A stretch of DNA of 64,000 nt from Nocardia grenadensis NBRC 108939 (lineage in GTDB: Bacteria; Actinomycetota; Actinomycetes; Mycobacteriales; Mycobacteriaceae). Made by a program: the position numbers and the translations under genes. Positions 8,427 to 17,570 of this stretch are shown here, piece by piece; position 1 is the first letter of the stretch; every line of letters begins with the position of its first letter. The stretch is from NCBI RefSeq assembly GCF_001613445.1, contig NZ_BDCJ01000013.1:124001-188000 (forward strand), given 5' to 3'. The notes under the pieces are model-generated. The model was not told where the DNA came from. It was given only the letters and a program-made list of their open reading frames with translations, and did not search any database.

Positions 8427-9281
8427 TCAGGAGTATTTGTAGAACCCCTCCCCGGTGGCCACACCGAGCTTGCCCTTGTCGATGTAGTTCTCCTTCAACC
8501 AGCGGGCGAGACCTTCGGTTTCGGGAGCGCTGCTCAGAATGTTGTAGGGCGTGGTGAGACCGATGACGTCGAGGATCTGGAACGGGCCCATGGGCGCCCC
8601 GGTGGCGATGCGCCAGGTCTTGTCCACCGCCTCGGGTTCGGCGTAGTCACCGGCGGCGAGTTCGACGGCGGAATTCAGGAACGGCACCAGCAGCGAGTTC
8701 AGGACGTAGCCGGATTTCTCCTTGTGCACCTCGATCGGCACCATGCCGATGGCCGCGGCGAACTCGACGACCGCGCGGAATACGGCGGGATCGGTCCGGT
8801 CGGTGCCCATGACTTCGGCGGTGTTGAACTTCCACACCTGGTTGGCGAAGTGCAGTGCCAGGAATTTATCCGGCCGCCCGGTGAAATCCGCCATATCGCT
8901 GGGTAGCAGGGTCGAGGAGTTGGTCGCGAATATCGCCCGCTCCGGTGCCAGCTCGCCGAGCCTCCGGTAGGTCTGCCGTTTGATGTCGAGCACCTCGGGG
9001 ACCGCTTCGATCACCAGATCGGCCTCGGCGACCGCGGCGCCGAGATCGGTGGTCAGGCCGATACCCGCGCGGGTTTTCTCGGTGAGTTCGTCGGTCGCGC
9101 CCATCACTTCGTCGCGATAGGTGGCGGCGAGCCCGGTGAAGCGCTCCCGCGCCGCGGCGAGCGCCTTGTCGTCGATGTCGTAGGCCTGGACGCGGAATCC
9201 GTGGTAGGCGCTCTGGAAGGCGATCTGGGAACCGAGCACCCCGGTGCCCAGCACTGTCACCGCGCGGATCTCGAGGGCCAT
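8427..9281 (-). CDS. 3-hydroxyacyl-CoA dehydrogenase
   Basis: 284 residues, the short form like 3-hydroxybutyryl-CoA dehydrogenase. The N-terminal NAD-binding motif is GTGVLGSQIAFQSA (residues 11-24) and the catalytic region contains FATNSSTLLPSDMA and LHFANQVWKFNTAEV. The C-terminal dimerisation domain shows EKSGYVLNSLLVPFLN and MGPFQILDVIGL. It should interconvert 3-hydroxyacyl-CoA and 3-oxoacyl-CoA. ATG 9281 follows AAGGAG. It is divergent from a TetR gene across a perfect 19-bp palindrome, so TetR control is likely. A link to the Old Yellow Enzyme gene beyond, as an acyl-CoA or lipid catabolic unit, is inference. Confidence 0.9.
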   Translation of the reverse strand: MALEIRAVTVLGTGVLGSQIAFQSAYHGFRVQAYDIDDKALAAARERFTGLAATYRDEVMGATDELTEKTRAGIGLTTDLGAAVAEADLVIEAVPEVLDIKRQTYRRLGELAPERAIFATNSSTLLPSDMADFTGRPDKFLALHFANQVWKFNTAEVMGTDRTDPAVFRAVVEFAAAIGMVPIEVHKEKSGYVLNSLLVPFLNSAVELAAGDYAEPEAVDKTWRIATGAPMGPFQILDVIGLTTPYNILSSAPETEGLARWLKENYIDKGKLGVATGEGFYKYS

Positions 9282-9448
9282 CGTCTTCTCCTTGTCGATC
9301 GATCGAGGGCGTATCGGGCAACCGGAGCTGACTACCGGGTCCAGTAGAACAGGACCGGCCCGCAGCGGTGGCTGCGTGCCCCCACACAGCCGTTTGCGAT
9401 CGGATAACGACTGCCGCCCGACCCCTACACCAGCTTTTTCAAACAGTA

Positions 9449-9467
9449 TTTCAATCAATGATTGAAA
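9449..9467. promoter_or_regulatory. Perfect 9-1-9 palindrome, candidate TetR operator
   Basis: TTTCAATCA, one base, then TGATTGAAA: a perfect 9-bp inverted repeat in the gap between the divergent dehydrogenase and TetR genes, ending 29 bases before the TetR ATG. It is AT-rich in GC-rich surroundings. Symmetry, spacing and place fit a TetR-family operator. Confidence 0.7.
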
Positions 9468-9496
9468 ACCGTCCGGCGCAGTGGTTCACTGGCCGC

Positions 9497-10075
9497 ATGC
9501 CCCAGCGAGTTTCGGCCGCGACCCGCGAACGCCTGCTGACGGCCGCCGAACGCCTGCTGCTCACCGAGCGCTACGACGATGTCTCGGTACGCCGCATCTG
9601 CACCGAGGCCGGCGCGAACCCCGCCGCCGTCCACTACCACTTCGGATCCAAGGAAGCCTTGGTGGCGACCCTGCTCGAAGAACGCCTCGGCGCGCTGTGG
9701 GCCGACCGTCTCAGCGAGGTCACCGCCGCGGCCGGGCCCGTGGCCGATCTCGTCGACGCGGTCCTCACCCCGTTCACCGATCTGGTCGCCGACCCGCTGG
9801 GTCGCTTGCACCTGCGACTGCTCGCGCAATGCGTGATCGACCGGCAGGTGGGCCCGTGGCAGCAGCAGTGGTTCCGGATCGACTCGTGGGCCGGACTGCT
9901 GCCCGAGGTGGGCGAACGGGAGAGCCGACGCCGCTGGATGCTCGCGTTCGACCTCATCATCATGCGATTCGGCCGCGCTGCCGCCGAGGACCGAGCACTG
10001 AGCCCGCAGGCCGTGGCCACCCTGCGCACTTTCGTCGTGGCCGGGCTGACCGCACCGACAGGAGATATATCGTGA
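9497..10075 (+). CDS. TetR family transcriptional regulator
   Basis: 192 residues. The N-terminal DNA-binding domain is typical: RLLTAAERLLLTERYDDVSV, RRICTEAGANPAAVHYHFGS, KEALVATLLEER. The C-terminal ligand domain is short and not recognisable to a subfamily. ATG 9497 is preferred because an upstream in-frame ATG (9458) lies inside the palindromic operator. The stop overlaps the GTG start of the flavin oxidoreductase gene in a GTGA, so both are co-transcribed and probably autoregulated through the 9449-9467 palindrome. Confidence 0.9.
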   Translation: MPQRVSAATRERLLTAAERLLLTERYDDVSVRRICTEAGANPAAVHYHFGSKEALVATLLEERLGALWADRLSEVTAAAGPVADLVDAVLTPFTDLVADPLGRLHLRLLAQCVIDRQVGPWQQQWFRIDSWAGLLPEVGERESRRRWMLAFDLIIMRFGRAAAEDRALSPQAVATLRTFVVAGLTAPTGDIS

Positions 10076-11277
10076 CCGACGTATTCGCCCCCGCCCCGCT
10101 CGGGCCACTCACCCTGCGCAACCGGGTGATCAAGGCCGCGACCTTCGAAGGACGCACGCCGGACGCGCTGGTCACCGACGATCTCGTCGAATTCCACCGG
10201 GAGGTCGCGGCGGGCGGGGTCGGGATGACCACCGTCGCCTACTGCGCGGTCGCGCCCGGCGGCCGCACCGACCGCCACCAGATCTATATGCGTCCCGAGG
10301 CGGTGCCGGGCCTGCGCCGGCTCACCGACGCCGTGCACGCCGAGGGCGCGGCGGCCGGCGCGCAGATCGGCCATGCGGGGCCGGTGGCCAATTCCGCGTC
10401 CAATCGCCTGCCCGCGCTGGCGCCGAGCCGGATGTTCAGCCCACTCGGGATGAGCCCGATGAAAGTGCCCGACGCGGCCGAGATCCACGACCTCATCACC
10501 GCCCACGCCGACGCGGCACTGCTGGCGATCGAATCCGGGTTCGATGCGGTGGAAATACATTTCGGGCACAACTACCTGGTGAGTTCGTTCCTGAGCCCGC
10601 TGCTGAACCGACGCAAGGACCGCTACGGCGGCCCGCTGGAGAACCGGGCCCGGTTGGCCCGCGATATCGCCCGCCGGGTGCGCGAGGCGGTCGGCGACCG
10701 GATCGCGGTCACCGCGAAACTCAATATGGAGGACGGGGTCCGCGGCGGTCTGACCCTGCCGGAATCGTTGCAGGTGGCCGCGTGGCTGGAGGCCGACGGC
10801 GCGCTCGACGCGCTGGAGCTGACGGCGGGCAGTTCCCTGCTGAACCCGATGCTGCTGTTCCACGGCGCGGCACCGCGCCGCGAGTTCGCGAAAACCCTGC
10901 CGGGTCCGGCCCGCTGGGGTTTCCGGCTGGTCGGTAAAGCGTTCCTGCGCGAATACCCATACGAGAAGGCGTATCTACTCGAACGTGCTCGGCAGTTCCG
11001 TAGGGAGCTGACCATGCCGCTGGTGCTGCTGGGCGGTATCACCGACCGGGAATCGATGGATCTGGCAATGGCGGAGGGGTTCGATTTCGTCGCCATGGGC
11101 CGGGCCCTGCTGCGCGAGCCGGATCTGTTGCGCCGCATCCGATCCGATGCGAACACCGAATCCGCCTGCGTGCACTGCAACGAATGTATGCCGACCATCT
11201 ACAGTCGCACCCGGTGTGTGCTCCGGCTCGATCAACTCGAAGCCACGATCCCGATTCACTCGGTCACCGGCGAATAG
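10072..11277 (+). CDS. Old Yellow Enzyme family NADH:flavin oxidoreductase
   Basis: 401 residues, an FMN-dependent TIM barrel. Seen: LGPLTLRNRVIKAATFEG at the N-terminus, AQIGHAGP near 100, the conserved HFGHNYLVSSFLSPLLNRR followed by KDRYGGPLENRARL (about 163-190), and GLLRE-type AMGRALLREPDL near 345. The C-terminus has CVHCNEC and a further Cys nine residues later, like the Fe-S cluster region of 2,4-dienoyl-CoA reductases, but the NAD(P)-binding third domain of those enzymes is absent. It is likely to reduce an activated alkene. GTG 10072 has GGAG upstream and overlaps the TetR stop. Confidence 0.88.
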   Translation: MTDVFAPAPLGPLTLRNRVIKAATFEGRTPDALVTDDLVEFHREVAAGGVGMTTVAYCAVAPGGRTDRHQIYMRPEAVPGLRRLTDAVHAEGAAAGAQIGHAGPVANSASNRLPALAPSRMFSPLGMSPMKVPDAAEIHDLITAHADAALLAIESGFDAVEIHFGHNYLVSSFLSPLLNRRKDRYGGPLENRARLARDIARRVREAVGDRIAVTAKLNMEDGVRGGLTLPESLQVAAWLEADGALDALELTAGSSLLNPMLLFHGAAPRREFAKTLPGPARWGFRLVGKAFLREYPYEKAYLLERARQFRRELTMPLVLLGGITDRESMDLAMAEGFDFVAMGRALLREPDLLRRIRSDANTESACVHCNECMPTIYSRTRCVLRLDQLEATIPIHSVTGE

Positions 11278-11350
11278 GCGGCCTGCGGGTCGCGGAAGTC
11301 ACTGTTCACAGCATTCGTCATCCCCAATTAACGAACACATGTTGAATGCG

Positions 11351-11364
11351 CCGTTATTTAACGG
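11351..11364. promoter_or_regulatory. Short palindrome upstream of secreted-protein gene
   Basis: CCGTTA-TT-TAACGG, a 6-bp inverted repeat about 90 bases before the secreted-protein ATG, in an AT-rich patch. It may be an operator or part of the promoter. There is no direct evidence of function. Confidence 0.25.
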
Positions 11365-11454
11365 TACGGTCTAGGCATCAGAGCAAAGCCGCACTCCCCC
11401 AGTGCAACTGCTTCCGCCACCGCCCCCGGGCGGCGCTACGACCGAGGACGAATC

Positions 11455-11853
11455 ATGCACCGAACCGCACGCACCCGCCGACTCGCCGTCCGGATCGCGG
11501 CCACCGCCGCGATCGCCCTGGCCCCACTGACCCTCACCGCCGCACCCGCGCTCGCCGACGACCACGTGAGCGTGGTCACCGATGACACGACCGAGGCCCA
11601 GGACGTGAGCCGCCCCGGCCGCCATGGTCACGGCTACGGCGATCGCGGACGGCACGGCCGCCATGACCACAGCTGGAACGGCCGGCACAACAACCCGGCG
11701 GACTGGAATCGCGGCCGCAACCGCCACGACCGCGGCTGGGACCGGGGCTGGGATCACGGCCGGCACAACAACTGGGACCGGGGCCACCACCGCCCCGGTT
11801 TCGGTCTGCCTTTCCCGCGGATCTTCCTGCCCGGCACCGGCAGCGCCTTCTGA
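11455..11853 (+). CDS. Secreted His/Arg/Gly/Trp-rich small protein
   Basis: 132 residues. A Sec signal peptide is clear: basic start (RTARTRRLAVR), hydrophobic core (IAATAAIALAPLTLTAAP) and ALA-DD cleavage near residue 35. The mature part is low-complexity: from about residue 53 it is built of repeated GRH, RHNN, W(N/D)RG and DRGW units, then a GFGLPFPRIFLPG tail. No known domain is recognised. The density of His, Asn, Asp and Arg suggests binding of metal or anionic polymers, but this is only inference. The gene is monocistronic and followed by a strong hairpin. Confidence 0.75.
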   Translation: MHRTARTRRLAVRIAATAAIALAPLTLTAAPALADDHVSVVTDDTTEAQDVSRPGRHGHGYGDRGRHGRHDHSWNGRHNNPADWNRGRNRHDRGWDRGWDHGRHNNWDRGHHRPGFGLPFPRIFLPGTGSAF

Positions 11854-11917
11854 TACCTGAACAACGGCGCATCGGCCAAGTGTCGATAGACCTCGGGCAG
11901 GCCCGGCCCGAGACAGC

Positions 11918-11955
11918 GGAACCGGCCGGCCACGGCGACTGTGCCGGCCGGTTCC
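11918..11955. terminator. Strong hairpin, likely bidirectional terminator
   Basis: GGAACCGGCCGGC (11918-11930) pairs perfectly with 11943-11955 across a 12-base loop. It sits between the convergent ends of the secreted-protein gene and gadB. There is no U-tract, as is common in actinobacteria. Confidence 0.7.
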
Positions 11956-11961
11956 ACTCGC

Positions 11962-13401
11962 TCACGACCCCGCCGGCCGCACTCCCGCGTGGTGCGGGCG
12001 GATATCGGCCCCGTGCGAGAACGACGCGAGCTCGGCGCCTCGCTGCGGCACCTGCTGGGCCCGCAACCGCGGCAGGGCCCGCTGCAACGCCTCGATCAGC
12101 AGGTCGGCGAGATCGTGGCTGAATCCGTTGCGAACCACCACCCGCAGCACCGCCAGATCCTCCCGATCGGCCGGGAAGGTGTAGGCGGGCACCAACCAGC
12201 CCTGTTCCCGCAGCGCCGCCGAGACATCGAAGACCGAATACCCGGTCTCGCCCTCGGCCAGCGTGAAGGCGAAGACGGGCAACTGCCTGCCGTCGGTGAT
12301 CAGCCGGAACGGGCCCAGCTGCGCGATCCGGTCGGCCAGCGCGGACGCGACCTCCCGGCAGTAGCCCTGCACCCGCGCGTAGCCGCGGTACCCGAGCCGC
12401 AGGAAGGTGTAATACTGGGCTACCACCTGCGCACCGGGCCGGGAGAAGTTCAGCGCGAAGGTCGGCATCTCCCCGCCGAGGTAGTTCACCCGGAAGACCA
12501 GGGCGTCCGGTAGCGCGTCGGCGTCGCGCCACAGCACCCAGCCCACCCCCGGGTAGATCAGCCCGTACTTGTGGCCCGAGGTGTTGATCGAGGCGACCCG
12601 GGGTTGCCGGAAATCCCACTCCAGTTCGGGATCGCAGAACGGCGCGATCATGGCGCCGGACGCCCCGTCCACGTGCACCGGGATATCCCAGCCGTGCTCG
12701 GTCTGCACCCGATCCAGCGCCGCGCAGATCTCGGCGACCGGCTCGTAGCTACCGTCGAATGTGGACCCCAGGATCGCCACCACACCGATCGTGTTCTCGT
12801 CGCAGCGGGCCGCCGCCTCCTCGGCGGTGAGATGAAACCGCTCCCCCGACATCGGCACCACGCGCGGCTCGACGTCCCAGTACTCGGCGAACTTCTCCCA
12901 GCACACCTGGACATTGATCCCCATCACCAGGTTGGGCCGCTCGGTGGACTGTCCGGCGGCCCGGCGCCGCAGTTGCCACCGGCGCTTCATGGCCAGTCCG
13001 GCCAGCATGCACGCCTCACTCGAGCCGGTGGTCGAACACCCGACGGCATGGTCGGGGTCGGCGGCGTGCCACAGATCGGCCAATATCCGCACGCAGCGCT
13101 GCTCCAGTTCGGCGGTGCGCGGGTACTCGTCCTTGTCGATCATGTTCTTGTCGAAGCATTCGCTCATCAGCACCTGCGCCGCGGGTTCCATCCACGTGGT
13201 GACGAAGGTGGCGAGGTTGAGCCGGGCGTTGCCGTCGAGCAAGAGTTCGTCGTGCACGATCTGATAGGCGGTCTCGGCGTCCAGCTCGCGAGCGGGCAGC
13301 CGGTTGCGGGGCACCTCGAGTGGTTCCCGGGTGAACACCGGATTCACCGAGATATCGTCCCGGCCGGTGCCACCGGGATGAGACGGATGGGTCAATGCCA
13401 T
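11962..13401 (-). CDS. gadB: Glutamate decarboxylase
   Basis: 479 residues, PLP-dependent. It converts glutamate to GABA and CO2, consuming a cytosolic proton. Seen: CSTTGSSEACMLAGLAMKRRW (about residues 118-138), HVDGASGAMIAPF (PLP-ring contact Asp, about 240) and the PLP lysine in SINTSGHKYG (about 275). The C-terminal GADH-type tail is present. ATG 13401 follows GGAGG with 5 bases. No antiporter gene (gadC) is adjacent, so the role could be acid resistance or GABA-shunt metabolism. The gene ends against the hairpin at 11918-11955. Confidence 0.94.
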   Translation of the reverse strand: MALTHPSHPGGTGRDDISVNPVFTREPLEVPRNRLPARELDAETAYQIVHDELLLDGNARLNLATFVTTWMEPAAQVLMSECFDKNMIDKDEYPRTAELEQRCVRILADLWHAADPDHAVGCSTTGSSEACMLAGLAMKRRWQLRRRAAGQSTERPNLVMGINVQVCWEKFAEYWDVEPRVVPMSGERFHLTAEEAAARCDENTIGVVAILGSTFDGSYEPVAEICAALDRVQTEHGWDIPVHVDGASGAMIAPFCDPELEWDFRQPRVASINTSGHKYGLIYPGVGWVLWRDADALPDALVFRVNYLGGEMPTFALNFSRPGAQVVAQYYTFLRLGYRGYARVQGYCREVASALADRIAQLGPFRLITDGRQLPVFAFTLAEGETGYSVFDVSAALREQGWLVPAYTFPADREDLAVLRVVVRNGFSHDLADLLIEALQRALPRLRAQQVPQRGAELASFSHGADIRPHHAGVRPAGS

Positions 13402-13729
13402 GGAGACCTCCACCAGCATTCGAACCGGACGTGGCACCGCCCGGACGGGCGGCGACCCCGAGTATCGCCCGGCGCGCGACTGTTCCGGCGCACGGCGGCC
13501 GCCCCGGCGGGTCGAATGCCCGTGCCTGCTCCCACCAGGTCGTGGGGAATCCGCCCGAGTCGTCGCGCGGCGCCGAACCACCCCGCATCTGGGCGGGATC
13601 TGCCCCGGCACCCGAGCACGCGGGATACGCTCGGCCCGATCGGTCCGCGCGCCGGCCGCCGCGCCCGGATCGTAATGCGTTCCCCCTGGTCACCCATCCG
13701 CACATCCTCATCACCAGAGGAGGAGACCC
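13402..13729. other. Intergenic region between divergent gadB and VOC genes
   Basis: Very GC-rich, with no gene I can support on either strand. It should hold the promoters for both divergent genes, but no clear -10 or operator stands out. Confidence 0.4.
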
Positions 13730-14155
13730 GTGAAATCCGTCAACGCGTATCTCATGTTCAACGGCAATGCCGAGGAGGCGTTCACCTTCTACCAGTCGGT
13801 GTTCGGTGGCGAACTCCAGCTGATCCGGTTCGGCGATATGGGCGAGGGCGCGAATCTGCCGGACGAGGCAAAAAGCCTGGTCGCGCATACGGCACTGCCA
13901 CTGGCCGGGACCGGCCAGATACTGATGGGCTCGGACTGCCCGCCCGGGCAGACCGTTGAGGTTCCGCAGCGGCCGAACTTCACCGTATGCCTCGAGGTCG
14001 GCGACCGTGCCGAAGCGGAGCGGGTGTTCGGCGCGCTGAGCGAGGGCGGGTCGGTGGATATGCATCTCGCCGAGACGGAGTGGACGGAACTGTTCGGCAT
14101 GCTCACCGACAAGTTCTCCATCCCCTGGATGATCGACTTCAACTCGTCGCAGTAG
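13730..14155 (+). CDS. VOC superfamily protein (PhnB/glyoxalase-like)
   Basis: 141 residues of the PhnB-like branch. It begins with the usual KSVNAYLMFNGNAEEAFTFYQ and SVFGGEL. It continues with LPLAGTGQILMGSDCPPG, FTVCLEVGDRAEAERVFGAL and ELFGMLTDKFSIPWMIDF. These proteins form two beta-alpha-beta-beta-beta modules that can hold a metal, and most are uncharacterised. GTG 13730 follows AGGAGG. It lies 19 bases before the MFS exporter gene and is probably co-transcribed with it. Confidence 0.88.
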   Translation: MKSVNAYLMFNGNAEEAFTFYQSVFGGELQLIRFGDMGEGANLPDEAKSLVAHTALPLAGTGQILMGSDCPPGQTVEVPQRPNFTVCLEVGDRAEAERVFGALSEGGSVDMHLAETEWTELFGMLTDKFSIPWMIDFNSSQ

Positions 14156-14174
14156 CGGCCGCCCCGGCATCCCG

Positions 14175-15815
14175 GTGAGCCCAGGCCAACCCGCGGTCCC
14201 GCCGCCACGGTCCGGATCCGGACTCGTGCTGGCCGTGTTGTGCGCGGGCCAGTTCCTCATGGCGCTCGACAGTTCGGTGATGAACGTATCCATGGCGACC
14301 GTGGCGCAGGACCTCGGGACGACCATCACCGGCATCCAGACCGCCATAACCCTGTACACGCTGGTGATGGCGTCGCTGATGATCACCGGCGGGAAGGTCG
14401 GCGCGATAGTCGGCCGCCGGCGTGTCTTCGGGATCGGTCTGGTCGCGTACGGCCTGGGGTCGTTCGTCACCGGTCTCGCACCGAATCTGACCATCCTACT
14501 GGTGGGCTGGTCGCTGCTCGAAGGGATCGGCGCGGCACTGATCATGCCCGCGATCGTGGCCCTGGTGGCCGCCAACATCCCCGCCGAACGCCGGACCGCG
14601 GCCTACGGCCTCGTGGCCGCCGCGGCCGCCGCGGCGATCGCAGTGGGCCCGTTGCTGGGCGGCGCGGTGACGACCTACACCTCCTGGCGCTACGTCTTCT
14701 TCGGCGAAGTGGTCGTGGTCGTTCTGATCCTGTTGCTTTTACGCAAGATGAACGACACCTCCGGGGAGCAGGCGCGCCTCGACTACCTCGGTTCGGCGCT
14801 GTCGGTGGTCGGCCTGGCCATGATCGTGTACGGCGTACTCCGTTCGAGCGAATGGGGCTGGGTACAGGAGCGGCCCGGCGCGCCGGCCGTGTTCGGCCTG
14901 TCTCCGGTGATCTGGCTGCTACTCGGTGGACTGCTCGTCCTGTACCTGCTCCGCGAACGCCTGGCGGTCTGTGTACGCACCGGACGCGAACCGCTCCTCG
15001 ACCCGGAACTGCTGGGTAACCGACAGCTCACCGGCGGCCTGTGGATGTTCTTCGCCCAGTTCGCGGTGCAGGCCGGGGTGTTCTTCACCGTCCCGCTGTT
15101 CCTCTCGGTAGTACTCCAGCTCAGCGCGCTCGGGACCGGCGCCCGCTTACTGCCGCTGTCGGTCGCCTTGATCGCGACCGCCGTCGGCATCCCGAAATTC
15201 GCGCCCCGCGCGGGTGCGCGGCGCGTGGTCCGCCTGGGCGTGCTGTCCATGACCATCGGGATACTGCTGCTGGCGGGCGGTATGGACCCCGGGGCCGACG
15301 CGCGCGTGGTCGCGATCCCGATGCTGCTGATGGGCGCGGGTCTGGGCGCGCTGGCGTCGCAACTGGGCGCGGTGACCGTCTCCGCGATACCCGAATCGCG
15401 CAGTGCCGAGGTGGGCGGACTGCAGAACACCGCCACCTACCTCGGCGCGTCGCTGGGCACCGCGCTGATCGGTTCCATCCTGATCGCCACCCTGACCTCG
15501 TCGGTCACCGAGCAGATCGAGAACAATCCCACGGTGCCGGCCGCCGTCCGGCAGCAGGCCACCACCGAGCTGGCCGATGGCGTCCCGTTCCTGTCCGACA
15601 CCCAACTGCGCGACGCACTGACCGACGCGGGTGTGGACGGACCCACCACCGATGCGGTCGTCTCGGTCAATACCGCGGCCCGCCTGGACGCGCTGCACAC
15701 CGCGTTCGCGGCCACGGCGCTGCTGGCCGTCCTCGCGCTGTTCGGCACCCGGCGGCTGCCGGAACGACCCCTCGCACAGGCGGACGACGACGCCGGCACA
15801 TCCGCTTCCGGATGA
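14175..15815 (+). CDS. DHA2 family MFS multidrug exporter (EmrB/QacA type)
   Basis: 546 residues with about 14 membrane helices. The motif LMALDSSVMNVSMATVAQDL (after helix 1) and the motif GGKVGAIVGRRRVFGIG (loop 2-3) mark the DHA2 family, which exports drugs or lipophilic compounds with proton antiport. A C-terminal extracytoplasmic loop (about 435-500) precedes the last helix. The GTG at 14175 has no clear Shine-Dalgarno, so the start is uncertain by several codons. It follows the VOC gene closely. Confidence 0.9.
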   Translation: MSPGQPAVPPPRSGSGLVLAVLCAGQFLMALDSSVMNVSMATVAQDLGTTITGIQTAITLYTLVMASLMITGGKVGAIVGRRRVFGIGLVAYGLGSFVTGLAPNLTILLVGWSLLEGIGAALIMPAIVALVAANIPAERRTAAYGLVAAAAAAAIAVGPLLGGAVTTYTSWRYVFFGEVVVVVLILLLLRKMNDTSGEQARLDYLGSALSVVGLAMIVYGVLRSSEWGWVQERPGAPAVFGLSPVIWLLLGGLLVLYLLRERLAVCVRTGREPLLDPELLGNRQLTGGLWMFFAQFAVQAGVFFTVPLFLSVVLQLSALGTGARLLPLSVALIATAVGIPKFAPRAGARRVVRLGVLSMTIGILLLAGGMDPGADARVVAIPMLLMGAGLGALASQLGAVTVSAIPESRSAEVGGLQNTATYLGASLGTALIGSILIATLTSSVTEQIENNPTVPAAVRQQATTELADGVPFLSDTQLRDALTDAGVDGPTTDAVVSVNTAARLDALHTAFAATALLAVLALFGTRRLPERPLAQADDDAGTSASG

Positions 15816-15923
15816 CCTCGTACCGCGCGGCACTCACCCGAACGGATCGGGGACCCGGCTCGGGCAACCGCCGAATGCCGAGCGATACCAGTAGGCGCCC
15901 GAGATCGCGCGGTGCCGGACCGC

Positions 15924-17504
15924 TCAGCGGAAACGGAACACGTCGGGCAGCCACGGAGCCCGGCGATGATGCGGGCGACTGCGGTTGGCCCACAGCGGGT
16001 TCGATTCGTCGCGCCGGTACACCGTGAGCTGGCCCGCCACCGAGAAACGCAGATGGGTCGCAGTGCCGAACACCTCGCCGTCGGCCGCGAGCGATTCCGA
16101 CCGGGGCAGGTACACGAACAGCTCCGATAATTGCCGTTCCCCGTAGACCCGGCTGTGCCCGATGGCGGCCAACAGCAGCGACACCACCGCGCGGGTGCGG
16201 GACCAGCGCACATCGGCGCGCAACCAGCGCACATCGAGCAGTCCGGAATCGAGCCGGTCCCGGAACGCCGGTACAGCGCCGTGCGGATGGTAGGGCCCGT
16301 TGCCGACGAAGAGGAACCACACCCGCTGCCAGTGGTCGTCGAGGTAGATCTCGATCGGTTCGGCCCGGCGCAGGGTGACCACGAGCGCTGCCGCGAACGC
16401 GGGCCACTTACCCCACCGCGGCTGCCATTTCTCGCGCAACCGGACCAGATCCGGGTAGGAGCCGAGGCTGAAGGTGTTGATCAGGTGCCGGGTTCCCATC
16501 TGGGTCGCGTCACCGTACTGGACACCGGCTATATCGACCGCGACGGCTTCCCCGACACCGGTCGCGTCCACGACTTCGAGCAGATCGTAGACGCCGAGGT
16601 CGCGGGCGAAGTGGTTGAGCGTACCGGTCGGGATCACCACCAGCGGCAGCTCGCGGCGCAGGGCGACCGCGGCCACCGCGGCGACGGTCCCGTCACCACC
16701 GGCCACCCCGAGGGCCGCGACCGGCTCCGACTGCTCGGCAATGGCTTGCTCGAGGAGTTCGGCACAGTCCACATCCGGCCGGGTGCGCAGCACGACCGCC
16801 GCGGGCAGCGCGGCGGCGATATCGTCGGTGGGGTCGTAGTTGGCGTCACCGGACACCGGGTTCACCATGACGACCAGCCCTTTGCCCTCGGCGAGTACCG
16901 GCGCCTCGCGAACCAGCCGGGCCCGTGCCTCGTCGGATTCGCGTACCGGCCACCAGCGCCGGGTGGCCAGCGCTAACCCGGACCCCACCGCGGCGCCGAC
17001 CAGGACATCCGAACCCCAGTGCACTCCCGTGTGGACCCGGGAGTAGGCGACCGCCGCGGCCAGCGGAGCCACGGCCAGCGCGGTGCGCGGGCTCTCCATG
17101 GCGACCGCCGTCGCGAAGGCGGCGGCGCTGGCACTGTGCCCGGACGGGAACGACGACGAGGACGGGGCCGGGGCGAGCCGCCGGTACCGCGGCATCAGTT
17201 CCGCCGCCGGACGGCGGCGCGCGAACACCGGCTTGAGCACGACATTGGCCACGAAGCTGGCCCCGGCCACGGAGACCACCCCGCGCATCGCCGCCCGCCG
17301 GGTGGCCCCCGGGCGCACCGCGAGCAGCCCCGCGCAGACCATCCACAGGACACTGTGGTCGGCGCTGCCGGTCAAGCGCAGCAATCCCGCGTCCAGCCGG
17401 GAGGCGGGCAGTTCCGCCACCGCGCCGCCCACCGCGCGATCGAATCGTCCTATTCTCTGGAACCTACGGCGCGCCCAACCACTCACCCGCCCGACACTAC
17501 TCAT
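15924..17504 (-). CDS. PAP2 phosphatase-diacylglycerol kinase fusion protein
   Basis: About 526 residues joining two lipid-active domains. The N-terminal PAP2 domain has all three phosphatase motifs: KPVFARRRP, PSGH and SRVHTGVHWGSD, among membrane segments. The C-terminal half is a DAGK/LCB5-like kinase with VVMVNPVSGD, GVAGGDGTVAAVA and IPTGTLNHFARDLG. It should act at the inner membrane on phosphatidate/diacylglycerol or polyprenyl phosphates. ATG 17504 is likely, but a GTG 13 codons upstream is possible. Such fusions are widespread in actinobacteria; their physiological direction is unsettled. Confidence 0.92.
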   Translation of the reverse strand: MSSVGRVSGWARRRFQRIGRFDRAVGGAVAELPASRLDAGLLRLTGSADHSVLWMVCAGLLAVRPGATRRAAMRGVVSVAGASFVANVVLKPVFARRRPAAELMPRYRRLAPAPSSSSFPSGHSASAAAFATAVAMESPRTALAVAPLAAAVAYSRVHTGVHWGSDVLVGAAVGSGLALATRRWWPVRESDEARARLVREAPVLAEGKGLVVMVNPVSGDANYDPTDDIAAALPAAVVLRTRPDVDCAELLEQAIAEQSEPVAALGVAGGDGTVAAVAAVALRRELPLVVIPTGTLNHFARDLGVYDLLEVVDATGVGEAVAVDIAGVQYGDATQMGTRHLINTFSLGSYPDLVRLREKWQPRWGKWPAFAAALVVTLRRAEPIEIYLDDHWQRVWFLFVGNGPYHPHGAVPAFRDRLDSGLLDVRWLRADVRWSRTRAVVSLLLAAIGHSRVYGERQLSELFVYLPRSESLAADGEVFGTATHLRFSVAGQLTVYRRDESNPLWANRSRPHHRRAPWLPDVFRFR

Positions 17505-17570
17505 CACCGCGGTCGGGCGGCGAACCGAAGCGGCGCGGGGCACCGGCCCCGGCCGCTCCGGTATCGGCGC

